This document shows, piece by piece, positions 35,786-45,668 of a stretch of 64,000 bases of DNA. Numbering within the stretch: the stretch's first letter is position 1; every line of letters starts with the position of its first letter. The notes below the pieces were generated by a model that saw only the letters and a list, made by a program, of their open reading frames with translations, was not told the DNA's origin and made no database searches. The position numbers were made by a program, and so were the translations under genes. Origin of the DNA: VXNE01 sp965205735 (GTDB lineage: Bacteria > Pseudomonadota > Gammaproteobacteria > Pseudomonadales > Azotimanducaceae); contig OZ242179.1 of NCBI GenBank assembly GCA_965205735.1, positions 3,472,001-3,536,000 on the forward strand, given 5' to 3'.

Positions 35786-36334
35786 GTGCCAAATTTGACG
35801 AACATCTCGGTCTGGCTGTCCACGATCTTGTGGGCGGTGCCCGGTTTGGCGGCCGCGACGGATTGCGGGCAGGTCGACTGCATGGATGGCCCCGCTGGGG
35901 TGGAGCTTGTCGGGCCATCGGAAGCGGCCCAACAGACGCGACACCCGCGCGGCGGAGAGGCTGATCGCCAACCCGACGGCGGTCGCTACGAAGGCGAGTG
36001 GAAGGACGGTCGCCGGCATGGCCGGGGGACGGTCGAATTCGCCGGTGGTAGCCGCCACGAAGGGGAGTGGAGAGGAGGCGTTGAACACGGCCAAGGTACG
36101 CGCGACTACTCCAATGGCCACCGCTATGAAGGCGAGTGGAAAAACGGGCTGCCGAACGGTCGGGGCATCATGTACTACCCTGACGGCAAGCGCTACGAAG
36201 GACAGTGGCAGGACGGCGAAAAGAACGGACTGGGGATACTCTACGGCAAGCGCGGTGACATGGCGCGACAAGGGCGCTGGAAGGACGACAGGCTGATAGA
36301 GCGCATGCGGTCGCTGCCCGACGTTGAAGACTGA
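35786..36334 (+). CDS. exported MORN-repeat protein
   Basis: The 182 residues start with a hydrophobic N-terminus (NISVWLSTILWAVPGLAAA), a likely signal peptide. From about residue 66 there are at least four MORN-type repeats of the form YEGEWKDGRRHGRG (also HEGEWRGGVEHGQG, YEGEWKNGLPNGRG and YEGQWQDGEKNGLG). MORN repeats form beta-hairpin arrays that mediate membrane or protein contacts; no catalytic domain is attached. It is upstream of the esterase gene on the same strand, 48 bp away, so possibly co-transcribed. Confidence 0.82.
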   Translation: MPNLTNISVWLSTILWAVPGLAAATDCGQVDCMDGPAGVELVGPSEAAQQTRHPRGGEADRQPDGGRYEGEWKDGRRHGRGTVEFAGGSRHEGEWRGGVEHGQGTRDYSNGHRYEGEWKNGLPNGRGIMYYPDGKRYEGQWQDGEKNGLGILYGKRGDMARQGRWKDDRLIERMRSLPDVED

Positions 36335-36382
36335 CTGCGAGGAAACGGCCCAACTACCACAGGTTTGCCTTGGGGGGCAGCC

Positions 36383-37021
36383 ATGCAAAGCGAAGATCGA
36401 TCCTTTGCCGTAAGAGAGGACCAGTCAGTCTCTTGCCGCACCTACTTTCCGAAGGACTATTCCGAAGAGAGTGCGCCGTTTCCGCTGCTCTATTTCATGC
36501 ACGGCGCCGGCGAAAGAGGCACGGATCTCGATCTTCTTGAGCGGGCCTCGCTGCCCCGGTTCATCAAGGAGGAAGGCCTCGAACTGCCCTTTGTGACCGT
36601 CTGTCCACAATGCGTCGAAATGTGGGATGTCCGCCTCCTCGATCCTATGCTGGATGAGGTGATCGACAGATACAATGTCGATCCCGCCAGGGTCTATCTC
36701 ACCGGGAATAGCATGGGCGGATTGGGCACCTGGATGCTGGCCAATGTGGCTCGAGATCGGGTGGCGGCGATCGCCCCCGTCTGTCCGCCATTCACGCGTG
36801 TCGATCCAGAGAACTTCAGGGGACTGCCTGTCTGGTGTTTTCATGGGGCGATGGATTCTGTAGTGCCCATTGACGATTCCGATAAGATGATCCGGCTATT
36901 GCGCAACGCCGGCTGCGATGTGAAATTCACCGAGTATCCGGATCTGGATCACGATACCTGGACTCCGGCGTACCACGACCCCGCGCTCGTGCGTTGGCTA
37001 CTGTCTCACCGCAAGCGATGA
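36383..37021 (+). CDS. alpha/beta hydrolase (esterase / PHB-depolymerase-like)
   Basis: The ATG at 36383, following GGGGGG, is preferred to the TTG at 36365; it gives 212 residues with no signal peptide. LLYFMHGAGERG is the oxyanion-hole region, GNSMGGLGTW the nucleophile elbow (Ser), CFHGAMDSVVP carries the Asp, and DLDHDTW the His. It resembles cytosolic esterases of the prolyl-oligopeptidase/phospholipase type. The substrate is unknown. Confidence 0.82.
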   Translation: MQSEDRSFAVREDQSVSCRTYFPKDYSEESAPFPLLYFMHGAGERGTDLDLLERASLPRFIKEEGLELPFVTVCPQCVEMWDVRLLDPMLDEVIDRYNVDPARVYLTGNSMGGLGTWMLANVARDRVAAIAPVCPPFTRVDPENFRGLPVWCFHGAMDSVVPIDDSDKMIRLLRNAGCDVKFTEYPDLDHDTWTPAYHDPALVRWLLSHRKR

Positions 37022-37051
37022 CGCTGTCGCGAAGAACCCGAAGTAGAACCG

Positions 37052-38143
37052 TCAGCGCGCCAGCCAGGCGCTGAATCGCTCGTTCACCTCGTCAGCGTGA
37101 TCGCTCCACCATTCGGAGTTGATTGGCAGAGCGCGGACCATGTTCTGCGCGCTGGTGGGCACATGCGGCTGCATGTCCATGCCGGTTGCCAGGTGCGTGC
37201 CGATCAGCGCCGCCCCTGAGAGCCTGCCGGGGCTATACGAGATGTAGCGGCTCAAGGCGGCTTGCCAGTCGGGTCGGGACGCATAGGCAAGAAACCTGCG
37301 GGCCGCATCCAGCTTTCGCGTTCCCGCCACGATGACCATCGCGGTCGTGTCCAATATTTGGCCGTCCCACACGATGACGAAAGGCTGTTTCTCCATCACT
37401 TGCGCATCGAAGATGCGACCGTTGTAGGCGGTACTCATCACCACCTCGCGGTCGGCGAGCATTTGCGGCGGCTGCGCGCCGGTCTCCCACCAGACGATAT
37501 CGTCCTTGATCGTGTCGAGTTTGCGGAAAGCGCGGGCCATGCCGGCGGCCGTTTCCAGCGTCGCGTAGACGTCGGAGATGGGCACCCCGTCCGCCATCAG
37601 CGCGAACTCAAGGTTCGCCTGGGCCACACGGCGCATGCCCCGGCGGCCAGGGAATCGTTGTGTGTCGAACAGATCGGCTATGGTGGCCGGCTTGTTGTCG
37701 GGGAAACTTTCTGCGTTGTAGGCGTAGATCGTGGAGAAGACCACGAACGCGCCACCACAGTCGGTGATCGTTCCGGGGAAGAAATCCTCTTCCGTCGGTC
37801 TGCCATCCGCGGCTGGCGCCAGGTCTTCGGCCTCGACCAGTTCCAGAAGCCCCTCGTCGCATCCAAGCACCACGTCCGGCATTTCGAGATCGACCAGATC
37901 CCAGTGGACATTGCCGGTCTCGACCTGGGCGCGCACTTGGGCGAGACCGCCGTTGTAGACGTCAACAAGGACTTCGATCCCGGTCTCGGCCGCGAACGGC
38001 TCGAGGACCGCTCTCCGGGTCGCCTGCTCGTAGGCGCCGCCCCAGGACACCACGGTCAGGGACTCCGCTGCCGCGTACCAGGACGTCGCAAGAAAAAGCG
38101 CGGGCGCGATCACAAGGCCCGCCCGCCACCAATGTAATGTCAT
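37052..38143 (-). CDS. ABC transporter substrate-binding protein, PotD/spermidine-putrescine type
   Basis: The ATG at 38143 overlaps the ATPase stop by 4 bp (ATGA). The 363 residues begin with a signal peptide (HWWRAGLVIAPALFLATSWYAAA). ESLTVVSWGGAYEQATRRAV and the GLAQVRAQVETGNVHWDLVD pattern match family-1 solute-binding proteins for polyamines and related compounds. It is the last gene of a three-gene import operon (permease, ATPase, binding protein). Confidence 0.88.
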   Translation of the reverse strand: MTLHWWRAGLVIAPALFLATSWYAAAESLTVVSWGGAYEQATRRAVLEPFAAETGIEVLVDVYNGGLAQVRAQVETGNVHWDLVDLEMPDVVLGCDEGLLELVEAEDLAPAADGRPTEEDFFPGTITDCGGAFVVFSTIYAYNAESFPDNKPATIADLFDTQRFPGRRGMRRVAQANLEFALMADGVPISDVYATLETAAGMARAFRKLDTIKDDIVWWETGAQPPQMLADREVVMSTAYNGRIFDAQVMEKQPFVIVWDGQILDTTAMVIVAGTRKLDAARRFLAYASRPDWQAALSRYISYSPGRLSGAALIGTHLATGMDMQPHVPTSAQNMVRALPINSEWWSDHADEVNERFSAWLAR

Positions 38144-39255
38144 GCGGTCTCCTCGTCGGGGGCCAGCGCGCGGCAATCGGTCGGCGTCCAACCGATGCGT
38201 ACGCGATCCCCCTTCAATACGGCTCCGTGGCCGACGATGTTGGGAATCTTGATAGCGAAGTCCGAACTCCCGCACACGGCCATTCGCACACGCAAATGGT
38301 CTCCCAGGAAGGCGATGTCTTCAATTCGGGCTTCGAATTCATTGCTAAATGTGCCCGGTGTGGGTGCCAGCGCGACGCGTTCGGGGCGGATGGTCAGCGT
38401 GACGGCATCTCCCATCTCGCGGGGCGCTACCAGAAACGCGGTGACAATGCCGTTTCCGGTGTCGACTGTGCAGATATCCCGTTCCACACCGAGTACCCGG
38501 CCGTGAAGGAGGTTGTTGTCGCCGATGAACGTGGCGACGAACACGCGCTCCGGCTCTTCGTAGAGGGTCTCGGGGGGCGCGACTTGCTGGATGCGGCCAC
38601 GATTGAAAACGGCAACACGATCCGACATTGCCATCGCTTCCTGCTGGTCATGGGTGACGTAGACAATGGTGACGCCCAGCGTGCGATGGATGCGCCGAAT
38701 CTCGAATTGCATCTCCTCGCGGAGACGACGATCGAGCGCGCCCAGCGGTTCGTCCATCAGCACCAGGTTTGGCTCGAACACCAGCGCTCGGGCAATGGCG
38801 ACGCGTTGCTGTTGGCCGCCCGATAGCGCGTCGGGTCGGCGGTCTTCAAAACCCTTGAGACGCACCAGGCGAAGCGCGCGCTGCACCCGTTCCCTGGCGG
38901 TGGCCTGATCCAGATGGCGGACTTCGAGCGGGAACGACAGGTTGCGGCCCACTGTCATGTGCGGGAACAGCGCGTAGTTCTGGAAGACGACGCCGATTCC
39001 GCGCCGACGCGGAGGTACATCGTCCACGGCGCGGCCGCTAATGCGGACGGTGCCTGCCGTTGGTGTTTCGAATCCGGCAAGCATCATCAGACAGGTCGTT
39101 TTGCCGGATCCCGACGGACCCAGAAGGGTCAGAAATTCCCCTTCCCGGACGACCAGATTCAGATCGCGCACGATCTCGGTCACGCCGTCGTAGCTTTTGC
39201 TTACGCGATTGAACTCGACGTGCGCGGGTTCGGGGTTCAACGATGCCTCGGTCAT
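38140..39255 (-). CDS. ABC transporter ATP-binding protein, PotA type
   Basis: The 371-residue protein has a full nucleotide-binding domain: Walker A LLGPSGSGKTT, Q-loop, signature ALSGGQQQRVAIARAL, Walker B VLMDEPLGALD and the switch histidine in YVTHDQQEAM. A C-terminal TOBE-type regulatory domain (about residues 270-360) matches PotA/FbpC-like importers. It is co-transcribed between the permease (61 bp upstream) and the binding protein (4-bp overlap). Confidence 0.93.
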   Translation of the reverse strand: MTEASLNPEPAHVEFNRVSKSYDGVTEIVRDLNLVVREGEFLTLLGPSGSGKTTCLMMLAGFETPTAGTVRISGRAVDDVPPRRRGIGVVFQNYALFPHMTVGRNLSFPLEVRHLDQATARERVQRALRLVRLKGFEDRRPDALSGGQQQRVAIARALVFEPNLVLMDEPLGALDRRLREEMQFEIRRIHRTLGVTIVYVTHDQQEAMAMSDRVAVFNRGRIQQVAPPETLYEEPERVFVATFIGDNNLLHGRVLGVERDICTVDTGNGIVTAFLVAPREMGDAVTLTIRPERVALAPTPGTFSNEFEARIEDIAFLGDHLRVRMAVCGSSDFAIKIPNIVGHGAVLKGDRVRIGWTPTDCRALAPDEETA

Positions 39256-39316
39256 CTGCCGCCTGACGCAAGTATACGCGCGCGACGGACGTTCCCGTTT
39301 GACCGCAGGTCGGCGA

Positions 39317-40135
39317 TCAAACCTGCGAGGCCCTTGCGCTTCGCCGGCGTAGCCATTCCACGGTCAGCATGAAGAACAGTGCGAAAGCGATCAGAAGGGT
39401 TGCGACCGCGAGGATGGCGGGACTGATTTGCTCGCGGACGCCGGCCCACATCTGGCGCGGGATAGTGCGCTGCTCCAGGCCGCCGATGAACAGCACTGTT
39501 ACTACCTCGTCGAACGACGTTGCGAACGCGAATAGTGCCCCGGAAATCACCCCCGGCGCGATGAGCGGAAACTGCACGCGCCAGAAGCTTCGCCATGGAC
39601 CCGCGCCCAGGCTGGCGGCGACGCGCATCAGGTTCGCGTCGAAGCCCGCCAGCGTCGCCGTTACCGTGATCACCACGAACGGCGTACCCAGCGCAGCGTG
39701 GGCAAGGATCAGTCCGAGGTGGGTCTGTGCGAGCCCGAGGCTCGAATAGAAGAAGAACATGCCTGCGGCAGAGACGATGACCGGCGTCACCATCGGCGAG
39801 ATCAACAGGGCCATGACGAGCGATCGGCCGTACATGGCCGGGTTTGCGAGGCCGAGCGCGGCGAGGGTTCCCAATACGGTAGCGAGGGCTGTCGCGCAGA
39901 CGCCGATGACGATGCTGTTGACCAGCGCGCGCCGCCATTCTTCGTCCTCCGCGACGCTTCGATACCAGCGCAGCGACCAGGCGTCGGCATCCAGACGCAG
40001 CATCTCGTCGGTAAAGGTGAAGTACGGCTGGGCGTTGAAACTGAGCGGTACGATGACCAGGATCGGCGCGATCAGGAATACGAACACCGCCACGCAGAAC
40101 GCGAGGTAGAGGTGTCGGCCGATACCTCCCTTCAT
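39317..40135 (-). CDS. ABC transporter permease, PotC type
   Basis: The ATG at 40135 follows AGGGGGA; a GTG at 40150 is possible. The 272 residues have about six helices and the EAA loop MRVAASLGAGPWRSFWRVQF. It matches the PotC half of polyamine-type importers. No PotB partner is encoded beside it: the upstream 170 bp lead directly to a divergent subtilase gene. The transporter therefore either uses a permease encoded elsewhere or a homodimer. Confidence 0.88.
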   Translation of the reverse strand: MKGGIGRHLYLAFCVAVFVFLIAPILVIVPLSFNAQPYFTFTDEMLRLDADAWSLRWYRSVAEDEEWRRALVNSIVIGVCATALATVLGTLAALGLANPAMYGRSLVMALLISPMVTPVIVSAAGMFFFYSSLGLAQTHLGLILAHAALGTPFVVITVTATLAGFDANLMRVAASLGAGPWRSFWRVQFPLIAPGVISGALFAFATSFDEVVTVLFIGGLEQRTIPRQMWAGVREQISPAILAVATLLIAFALFFMLTVEWLRRRSARASQV

Positions 40136-40308
40136 CCAGGTCCCCCTCACTGGCCTGTCTCGCGTGACGGCATGGTCGGGTATTCACGCTGAGGGAGCAA
40201 GTCGTGCGTTTGATAGGCGAGGAACTTCCGCAACTGGGAAAGGCCGCATGATTGGGCACGAATGAAATCCAAAGGCGTTCGCCCACCTTGCGCGGACGAA
40301 AAGTTCAG

Positions 40309-43300
40309 ATGCTGAAAAACGGACTGCTCGCAGGCATCACCTGCCTGGTAGGCGTCGCCGCCTTTGTTCTCATCGTACGGGACTCCAAGGAAGCCGACCC
40401 GCCGCCGGAGCAGCAGGTCATCGACGCGACAGTTGCCCGAATAGCTGCGGAAAGCCGGGAAGTCCTCCCGGAACCTGTCGCAGGGGCCATCCCGCGGTCG
40501 TCAGGGGCGAGGGTCATCGCGGATCGAACCGAAAGCGACGCGCGGCCGTCGCCCCCGGATGGCTATTCCTTCGTGGCTTTCGACGGAGAGATGCCCACTG
40601 CGCCCATTCACGACCCCGTCATCCCGGTGCGACCCCGACGCGAAGGCCTGGAGTGGCTAGACTCACCGACTGCAATTCAGGACCTGGTCAATCAGTCCGT
40701 TGCTGCCGGGCGCCCCTGGTCCTTCGGCTGGATACGGTTGGCGCAGAACGCGAAGCCGGATGACCTCGCGGCTTCATTGGTAGGCACGGGTGCTGTGATC
40801 GTGGGTTCGTCGGGGGCCTTGATACGCGCGAGGTTGCCAGGCGACAAGGCGCGGCTCGAAGCGATCGCGGCGCTGCCGGCGGTAGACGGTATCGGCGCCA
40901 CGCCCCGCGCGAGCAAGCTATCGGAGGCGTTTGTCAACGATGTGGCCGCCCGACCCGCCAACGCGGAGATTCCCGTATTCATCACCATCATGGCTGGTGA
41001 TCCCAATGGCCGATGGCGGCGGGCGCTGGAGGGGTTTGGCGCGGTGGTGGGTCGTTTCGACGCCGCGATTCGAGTCTACGCGGCCAATGTGACCCATGGA
41101 GTGCTCGAAGCCCTTGCGGAAGCGGATTTCGTGCTGGCCATCGAGCCCATCAGCATCGTCGAAGCGGCACACGACACTGCCGTGCCGGCGATGGGCGTCG
41201 ATGCGCTGCGGGAGTACACGCGCTCTCCCGGCCTGTTTTCGGGCATTGGAGGCGCATCCGTTCCCATCGCCGTGATGGATACCGGACTCAACATCAACCA
41301 CCTGGATATCGCTTCGAATCGGGAGAGCATCTGCGGCGCGAATTTCGCGTGGATAGATTTTTTGTTTTCTTCGTTCCTCATCAGCGAGGCCGAGGACTTG
41401 TGGATAGATGAGGCGGGGCACGGTACCCATGTTACCGGAACCATCGTCGGGAACGGTTACGTCGAATCGAGGTTCGCGGGTATGGCGCCCTCCGTGGGAC
41501 ACATACGTTTCGCCAAGGTCCTGACCAGCTTTGGTTTTGGAACTAGCGATGGCGTTCGCCGAGGGATGGACTTTCTTTCCAGGCCTTCGGGATGCATGGA
41601 AGCGGGGCAGGTGTCTGCTCGCGTCAAACCCTTGATCGTCAACATGAGTCTCTCCGCCGCCTCAAGGTTGTTCGAAGGCAGGGGCGTTAGCGAGCGCAAG
41701 CTCGACTCCATCGTCTGGAGCCATCGCCAGCTCTATGTCGTTTCGCAAGCGAACGAGAACATACATGGCTTCTCGAACTATGCCACTGCGAAGAACTCGC
41801 TGGCGGTCGGAGCCGCGATGGATAGCGGCGACGTTGTACCCTTCAGCAGTCACGGGCCGACTGCCGACGGGCGGCTGGCGCCCCAGGTCGTCGCCCCTGG
41901 ACTCAACGTTTACTCGGCCACGGGCGACGGGAGCCGAGGCGGCTATGGCGCGAGGAGCGGTACGAGCATGGCATCGCCCGCTGTCGCGGGGGTCGCCGCG
42001 TTGCTGATGGATGCCTCATTGTCGCATCGTGAGATGCCCGCATTGGTCCGGGCGAGGCTGATGGCGAGCGCCATCCGGCCCGACGCCTGGTTGGAGGATT
42101 CCGCGACGTTTCCCGCCAACAACAGCAATGGGCCGGGGATGCTGCAGGCGCGGTACGGGATGGGGAACGTGTCGGCGCGCACGAGCATCCTCAACCGTGA
42201 TAGTGACGACGGCTGGGTGAGTGGCAGCGCCACCGCGACGTTGGAAGAGGGCACGTACGCCTACCACGATATCGTCGTGCCGGAGGGGGCCAGCCGCCTG
42301 GACATCGTGATGACCTGGGATGAGCCGCCGACAGACGCGATCGCGGACGCCGTCCTGAACGATCTTGACCTGTGGCTCGACAAGGACGGCGACTGCGAAC
42401 TGGTAGCGTGCGGGGAGCATGTTTCCGCCTCCCGCATCGACAACGTGGAGTGGATCATCGTCAGGGACCCTGAACCTGGCACCTACAGGGCCAGGGTGGC
42501 GGCGCATCGCGTCCTCGCCAACGCGCCTCGCGCTGCGCTCGCCTGGACACTCATGCGCGGCGCTTCGACGCCGAATCTCTCGATCGGCACCAACAAGCAA
42601 GCGCTCACTGGAGAGGAGAGAGACGAATTCACCGCCACCGTGTCCGCGGACGCATACGTCGCCGCCGGGACGCGCCTGCACATCGACTGTCGTGACGCCA
42701 ACGACTTGACCGGCTGCGACGACGTGAAGCTCAGAGCGATGGTTGGGCGGGAGGATGGCATTTCGGTGGATCTGTCCGATGAACTGGATCTGCCGGATCA
42801 ATTGCCTGGGAGTCCTGCGACCTTCTCTGACCTTCGGGGTGTGTCCATTCCTCTTGGGGAGGTCGGCGTCGGCGAGGACCAGGAGATCACGTTTTTCGTC
42901 TCCTACGACAGCGTGTCGGACGGCGCTCGACTTTACTTTACGGCAAGCGCGTGGAATGCGAAGGCGGCGTCAGCAACGATGGACGTGCAACGGAGCGAGA
43001 CGGAGGAATACGCAGACGTTGCAAGGCCCGCCAACGACGACTTTGCGGCGGCGCAATCGATCGAGGGCGAGATGGGTTCACATGCCGTGGACCTGCTGCT
43101 CGCAACACCGGAGCCTGGAGAACCGGCGTTTACCGGGTTCACCGGTCGTCCCGCCGGATCCGTCTGGTATGTCTGGGCGGCGCCGACGAGTGGCGCGTAC
43201 CGCTTCGAGACTTCCGCGCCCGCAGGCGCACCGAGTGTGCGCAACGAACGGATCGACGTGTTCAAGGGTGATCGAATCGCGGCTCTGGAGTCGGTCGCAT

Positions 43301-44601
43301 CCAATCGATGGGGCGCGACGTTCTTTGCCGAAGAGGGGCAGACCTATCGGATTCGGGTGAGCAATTTGACGGTAGGACTTCCTCTGAACTTTCGCTGGAT
43401 GTCAGGATCGGCTCCCGCTAACGACGATTTCGCGCAGGCCTCGTTGCTTGAAGGTTCGTCGGGTTCGGTGGAAGGGACAAGCGGGGGTGCGACCCTGGAA
43501 CGCGGCGAATGGTTTGGCGAGGTGGCCGCCACCACCTGGTACCGGTGGGTCGCGCCGAGCGACGGCGATTGGATGTTCTCGAGCGATCGCCCGAAGGTTG
43601 TCCTCGTGGTTGAAGGAGACGACATTTCGGCTCTCCGACTGGTTTCTCAATACCCGGGCACTACGGCCAGGTTCCCCGCGCGTGATGGAAACACCTATAG
43701 CATCGCCGTTGCCGAACCCGATGCCTATACCTCCAGCGGCGCCTATACGTTGCGATGGTCCGAGAGCAACGCCAGCCGAGCGGTAAACGACGATGCCCTT
43801 GGCGCGGAACTGTTAGAGAGCGCCAAAACGTCGCGACACGTCATTAACGTCAGTTCGACATCGACGGTGGAACCCGGTGAGCCCGTTGAAACCGGGGTGA
43901 GGACGAAATGGCGGAGTTGGGATGCGCCGGAAGACGACCGCTACACCTGGCGGCTCGGCGGCAGCGCTTACCCCAGGCTGCGGATCGCCGTGTTCGACGG
44001 CGAGTCCGTCGAAGCGTTGGGGTTGGTGGCCGAAAACGGTCCGAACGCCGCGCCATTCGACCTCGTGTTTGATGCCGTGAGCGGACAGCGATATTGGATC
44101 TCTGCGGGGTTCGCCACGGGCGATATCGCAGCGTATGCGCAGAGAAGGGCTAGCGCCGACCTGATGTGGGGACCGACGCCGGACAACGATGACGTGGCGA
44201 GCGCCTCGGCTCTGGAAGGAGCGGATGGTTCGATTACCGGGTCGAACGAGTTCGCGACAACGGAACGGGGACAGCGCACCAATGTCATCGGACACTCGAC
44301 GTTGTGGTGGACTTACGAAGCGCCGGCTTCGGGTTGGTATCGCTTCTCGCTGGACAGTTTCGGATCGTCCTGGGTGCTAACCGCACATCGGGACTCGGCC
44401 GATGGGCTCGGCGGGCTGGAAATCGTCAGATCAAGTACCTGGCAGAAGAGTTTGTCCGAATCGCCGGAGGTTGTGTTCTACGCCGAGGCCGGATCGCGCT
44501 ACACCATTGGGCTCGGCACGCGCGGCGTGGCGTCCGGCGAAACTTTTGCATTGCGTTGGGCCCAGACCGCGCTGGCTCAAGTATGTCGAACGGCTGGCTG
44601 A
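40309..44601 (+). CDS. secreted S8 subtilase with PPC-like repeats, reading frame broken near its 3' end
   Basis: The ATG at 40309 opens a signal/anchor sequence (LKNGLLAGITCLVGVAAFVL). The catalytic triad is intact: Asp324 in VMDTGLN, His371 in GHGTHVTG, Ser553 in SGTSMASPAVAG. After the protease domain come a proprotein-convertase-like segment and four repeats of about 110 residues each opening with an NDD motif (RPANDD, APANDD, RAVNDD, TPDNDD). The frame ends at 44601 after FALRWAQT plus a few unrelated residues, while a beta-propeller-like domain continues in the +1 frame. A one-base change near 44575 has probably split one larger gene. The protease part should still be active. Confidence 0.85.
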   Translation: MLKNGLLAGITCLVGVAAFVLIVRDSKEADPPPEQQVIDATVARIAAESREVLPEPVAGAIPRSSGARVIADRTESDARPSPPDGYSFVAFDGEMPTAPIHDPVIPVRPRREGLEWLDSPTAIQDLVNQSVAAGRPWSFGWIRLAQNAKPDDLAASLVGTGAVIVGSSGALIRARLPGDKARLEAIAALPAVDGIGATPRASKLSEAFVNDVAARPANAEIPVFITIMAGDPNGRWRRALEGFGAVVGRFDAAIRVYAANVTHGVLEALAEADFVLAIEPISIVEAAHDTAVPAMGVDALREYTRSPGLFSGIGGASVPIAVMDTGLNINHLDIASNRESICGANFAWIDFLFSSFLISEAEDLWIDEAGHGTHVTGTIVGNGYVESRFAGMAPSVGHIRFAKVLTSFGFGTSDGVRRGMDFLSRPSGCMEAGQVSARVKPLIVNMSLSAASRLFEGRGVSERKLDSIVWSHRQLYVVSQANENIHGFSNYATAKNSLAVGAAMDSGDVVPFSSHGPTADGRLAPQVVAPGLNVYSATGDGSRGGYGARSGTSMASPAVAGVAALLMDASLSHREMPALVRARLMASAIRPDAWLEDSATFPANNSNGPGMLQARYGMGNVSARTSILNRDSDDGWVSGSATATLEEGTYAYHDIVVPEGASRLDIVMTWDEPPTDAIADAVLNDLDLWLDKDGDCELVACGEHVSASRIDNVEWIIVRDPEPGTYRARVAAHRVLANAPRAALAWTLMRGASTPNLSIGTNKQALTGEERDEFTATVSADAYVAAGTRLHIDCRDANDLTGCDDVKLRAMVGREDGISVDLSDELDLPDQLPGSPATFSDLRGVSIPLGEVGVGEDQEITFFVSYDSVSDGARLYFTASAWNAKAASATMDVQRSETEEYADVARPANDDFAAAQSIEGEMGSHAVDLLLATPEPGEPAFTGFTGRPAGSVWYVWAAPTSGAYRFETSAPAGAPSVRNERIDVFKGDRIAALESVASNRWGATFFAEEGQTYRIRVSNLTVGLPLNFRWMSGSAPANDDFAQASLLEGSSGSVEGTSGGATLERGEWFGEVAATTWYRWVAPSDGDWMFSSDRPKVVLVVEGDDISALRLVSQYPGTTARFPARDGNTYSIAVAEPDAYTSSGAYTLRWSESNASRAVNDDALGAELLESAKTSRHVINVSSTSTVEPGEPVETGVRTKWRSWDAPEDDRYTWRLGGSAYPRLRIAVFDGESVEALGLVAENGPNAAPFDLVFDAVSGQRYWISAGFATGDIAAYAQRRASADLMWGPTPDNDDVASASALEGADGSITGSNEFATTERGQRTNVIGHSTLWWTYEAPASGWYRFSLDSFGSSWVLTAHRDSADGLGGLEIVRSSTWQKSLSESPEVVFYAEAGSRYTIGLGTRGVASGETFALRWAQTALAQVCRTAG

Positions 44602-45655
44602 CGGCGATAGCGATTCTGGCGGCGAGGCGGTGGAAATGCGCGGCTTGGGTGACCTGGAGTTCAACGAAAGCGGTGAAGTGCTGTATCTGGGGTCGTCGCT
44701 CGGCCTCCAGCTATTCGAGCGCGATTCCGAGACCGGTAGCCTGTCTCTGGCGCAATCGTTTGACGACTATTTCCGTCGCAGCGCGTTGCTTTGGGATGCG
44801 CATCGAACGAGGCTTCTCGTGGACGATTGCGGCACGTGGCGCGCGTTCGCGTCGGCAGGCGACGATTCTTCACTTGAAGATAGCGGCGAACTCACCGTTG
44901 TTGAGGATCCGGGCAGGTGCGGGGAAGATCTCTTCATGGACTCTTCCGGGTCGTTCCTGTACCGGATTGGCGACGAGCACATCGACCTGTTCGCGGTTGA
45001 AGATTCTGGCGACTTGCGGTTCGTGCAGACGCACGAGGCGGTCGGGTTGCGACGTGCGGTGATCTCGAACGGTGACAGTCATGTGTATGCGGTCACGCGC
45101 AACGCGTTGCATGTGTATACGCGAGACACTGAAACGGGCGCGCTGGCGCGAACGGACGCCGAAACAGCGCTCTTGGGGCTGGCCACGACGCTCGAGATCA
45201 GCGCCGATGACGCGCACCTCTTCGTCTTCGACAGGAACGGTGAGCGCACGAGCCTGTATCAACTTGAAGATCCCGCGAATCCGGTACTACTCGACGACCT
45301 GTCCGCGTTCTGGCAGAGGCCGTTCGTTGCGGGCTTCAGCAATACCTGCTCGTTCGCCAGCCTGCGCGAGGGGACCCTCGTTGCCGATGTCTTCTGCGGA
45401 AGTTCGGCCTTTGTCGTGGAGTGGCGCTCGCAGTTCGAGTTCCTGGCTGGAACGGACTACATTGCCAGTACGCAGCCGGATCGATTCAATAGCCACATAC
45501 CGGAATTCGCCTTCCCGGAAGACATGGCGGCGAGTCCCGACGGGCTCCACGTCTATCTCAGCACAGATCGACATGGAATCCTGATCTTCGAGCGAATCGG
45601 CGGCGAAACGGACGATGCCGATTCGCAATCCGGCGGCACCGCTGGCGTACGCTAA
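44577..45655 (+). pseudogene. detached C-terminal propeller-like domain of the subtilase
   Basis: Frame +1 relative to the subtilase continues with LKYVERLADGDSDSGG and then about 340 residues of repeated strands, for example EVLYLGSSLGLQLFERD, SHVYAVTRNALHVYTRD and HVYLSTDRHGILIFER. This pattern fits a YVTN/lactonase-like beta-propeller. There is no start codon or ribosome site of its own near the junction; the ORF upstream of about 44575 reads in a shadow frame. It ends 13 bp before the convergent choice-of-anchor-B gene. Sequencing error remains possible. Confidence 0.65.
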
Positions 45656-45668
45656 CGCGCCTGGCGGA

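Noticed and set aside
42016..42801. 261-residue minus-strand ORF within the subtilase
   Set aside because: It is antisense to a well-supported catalytic domain and has no motif.
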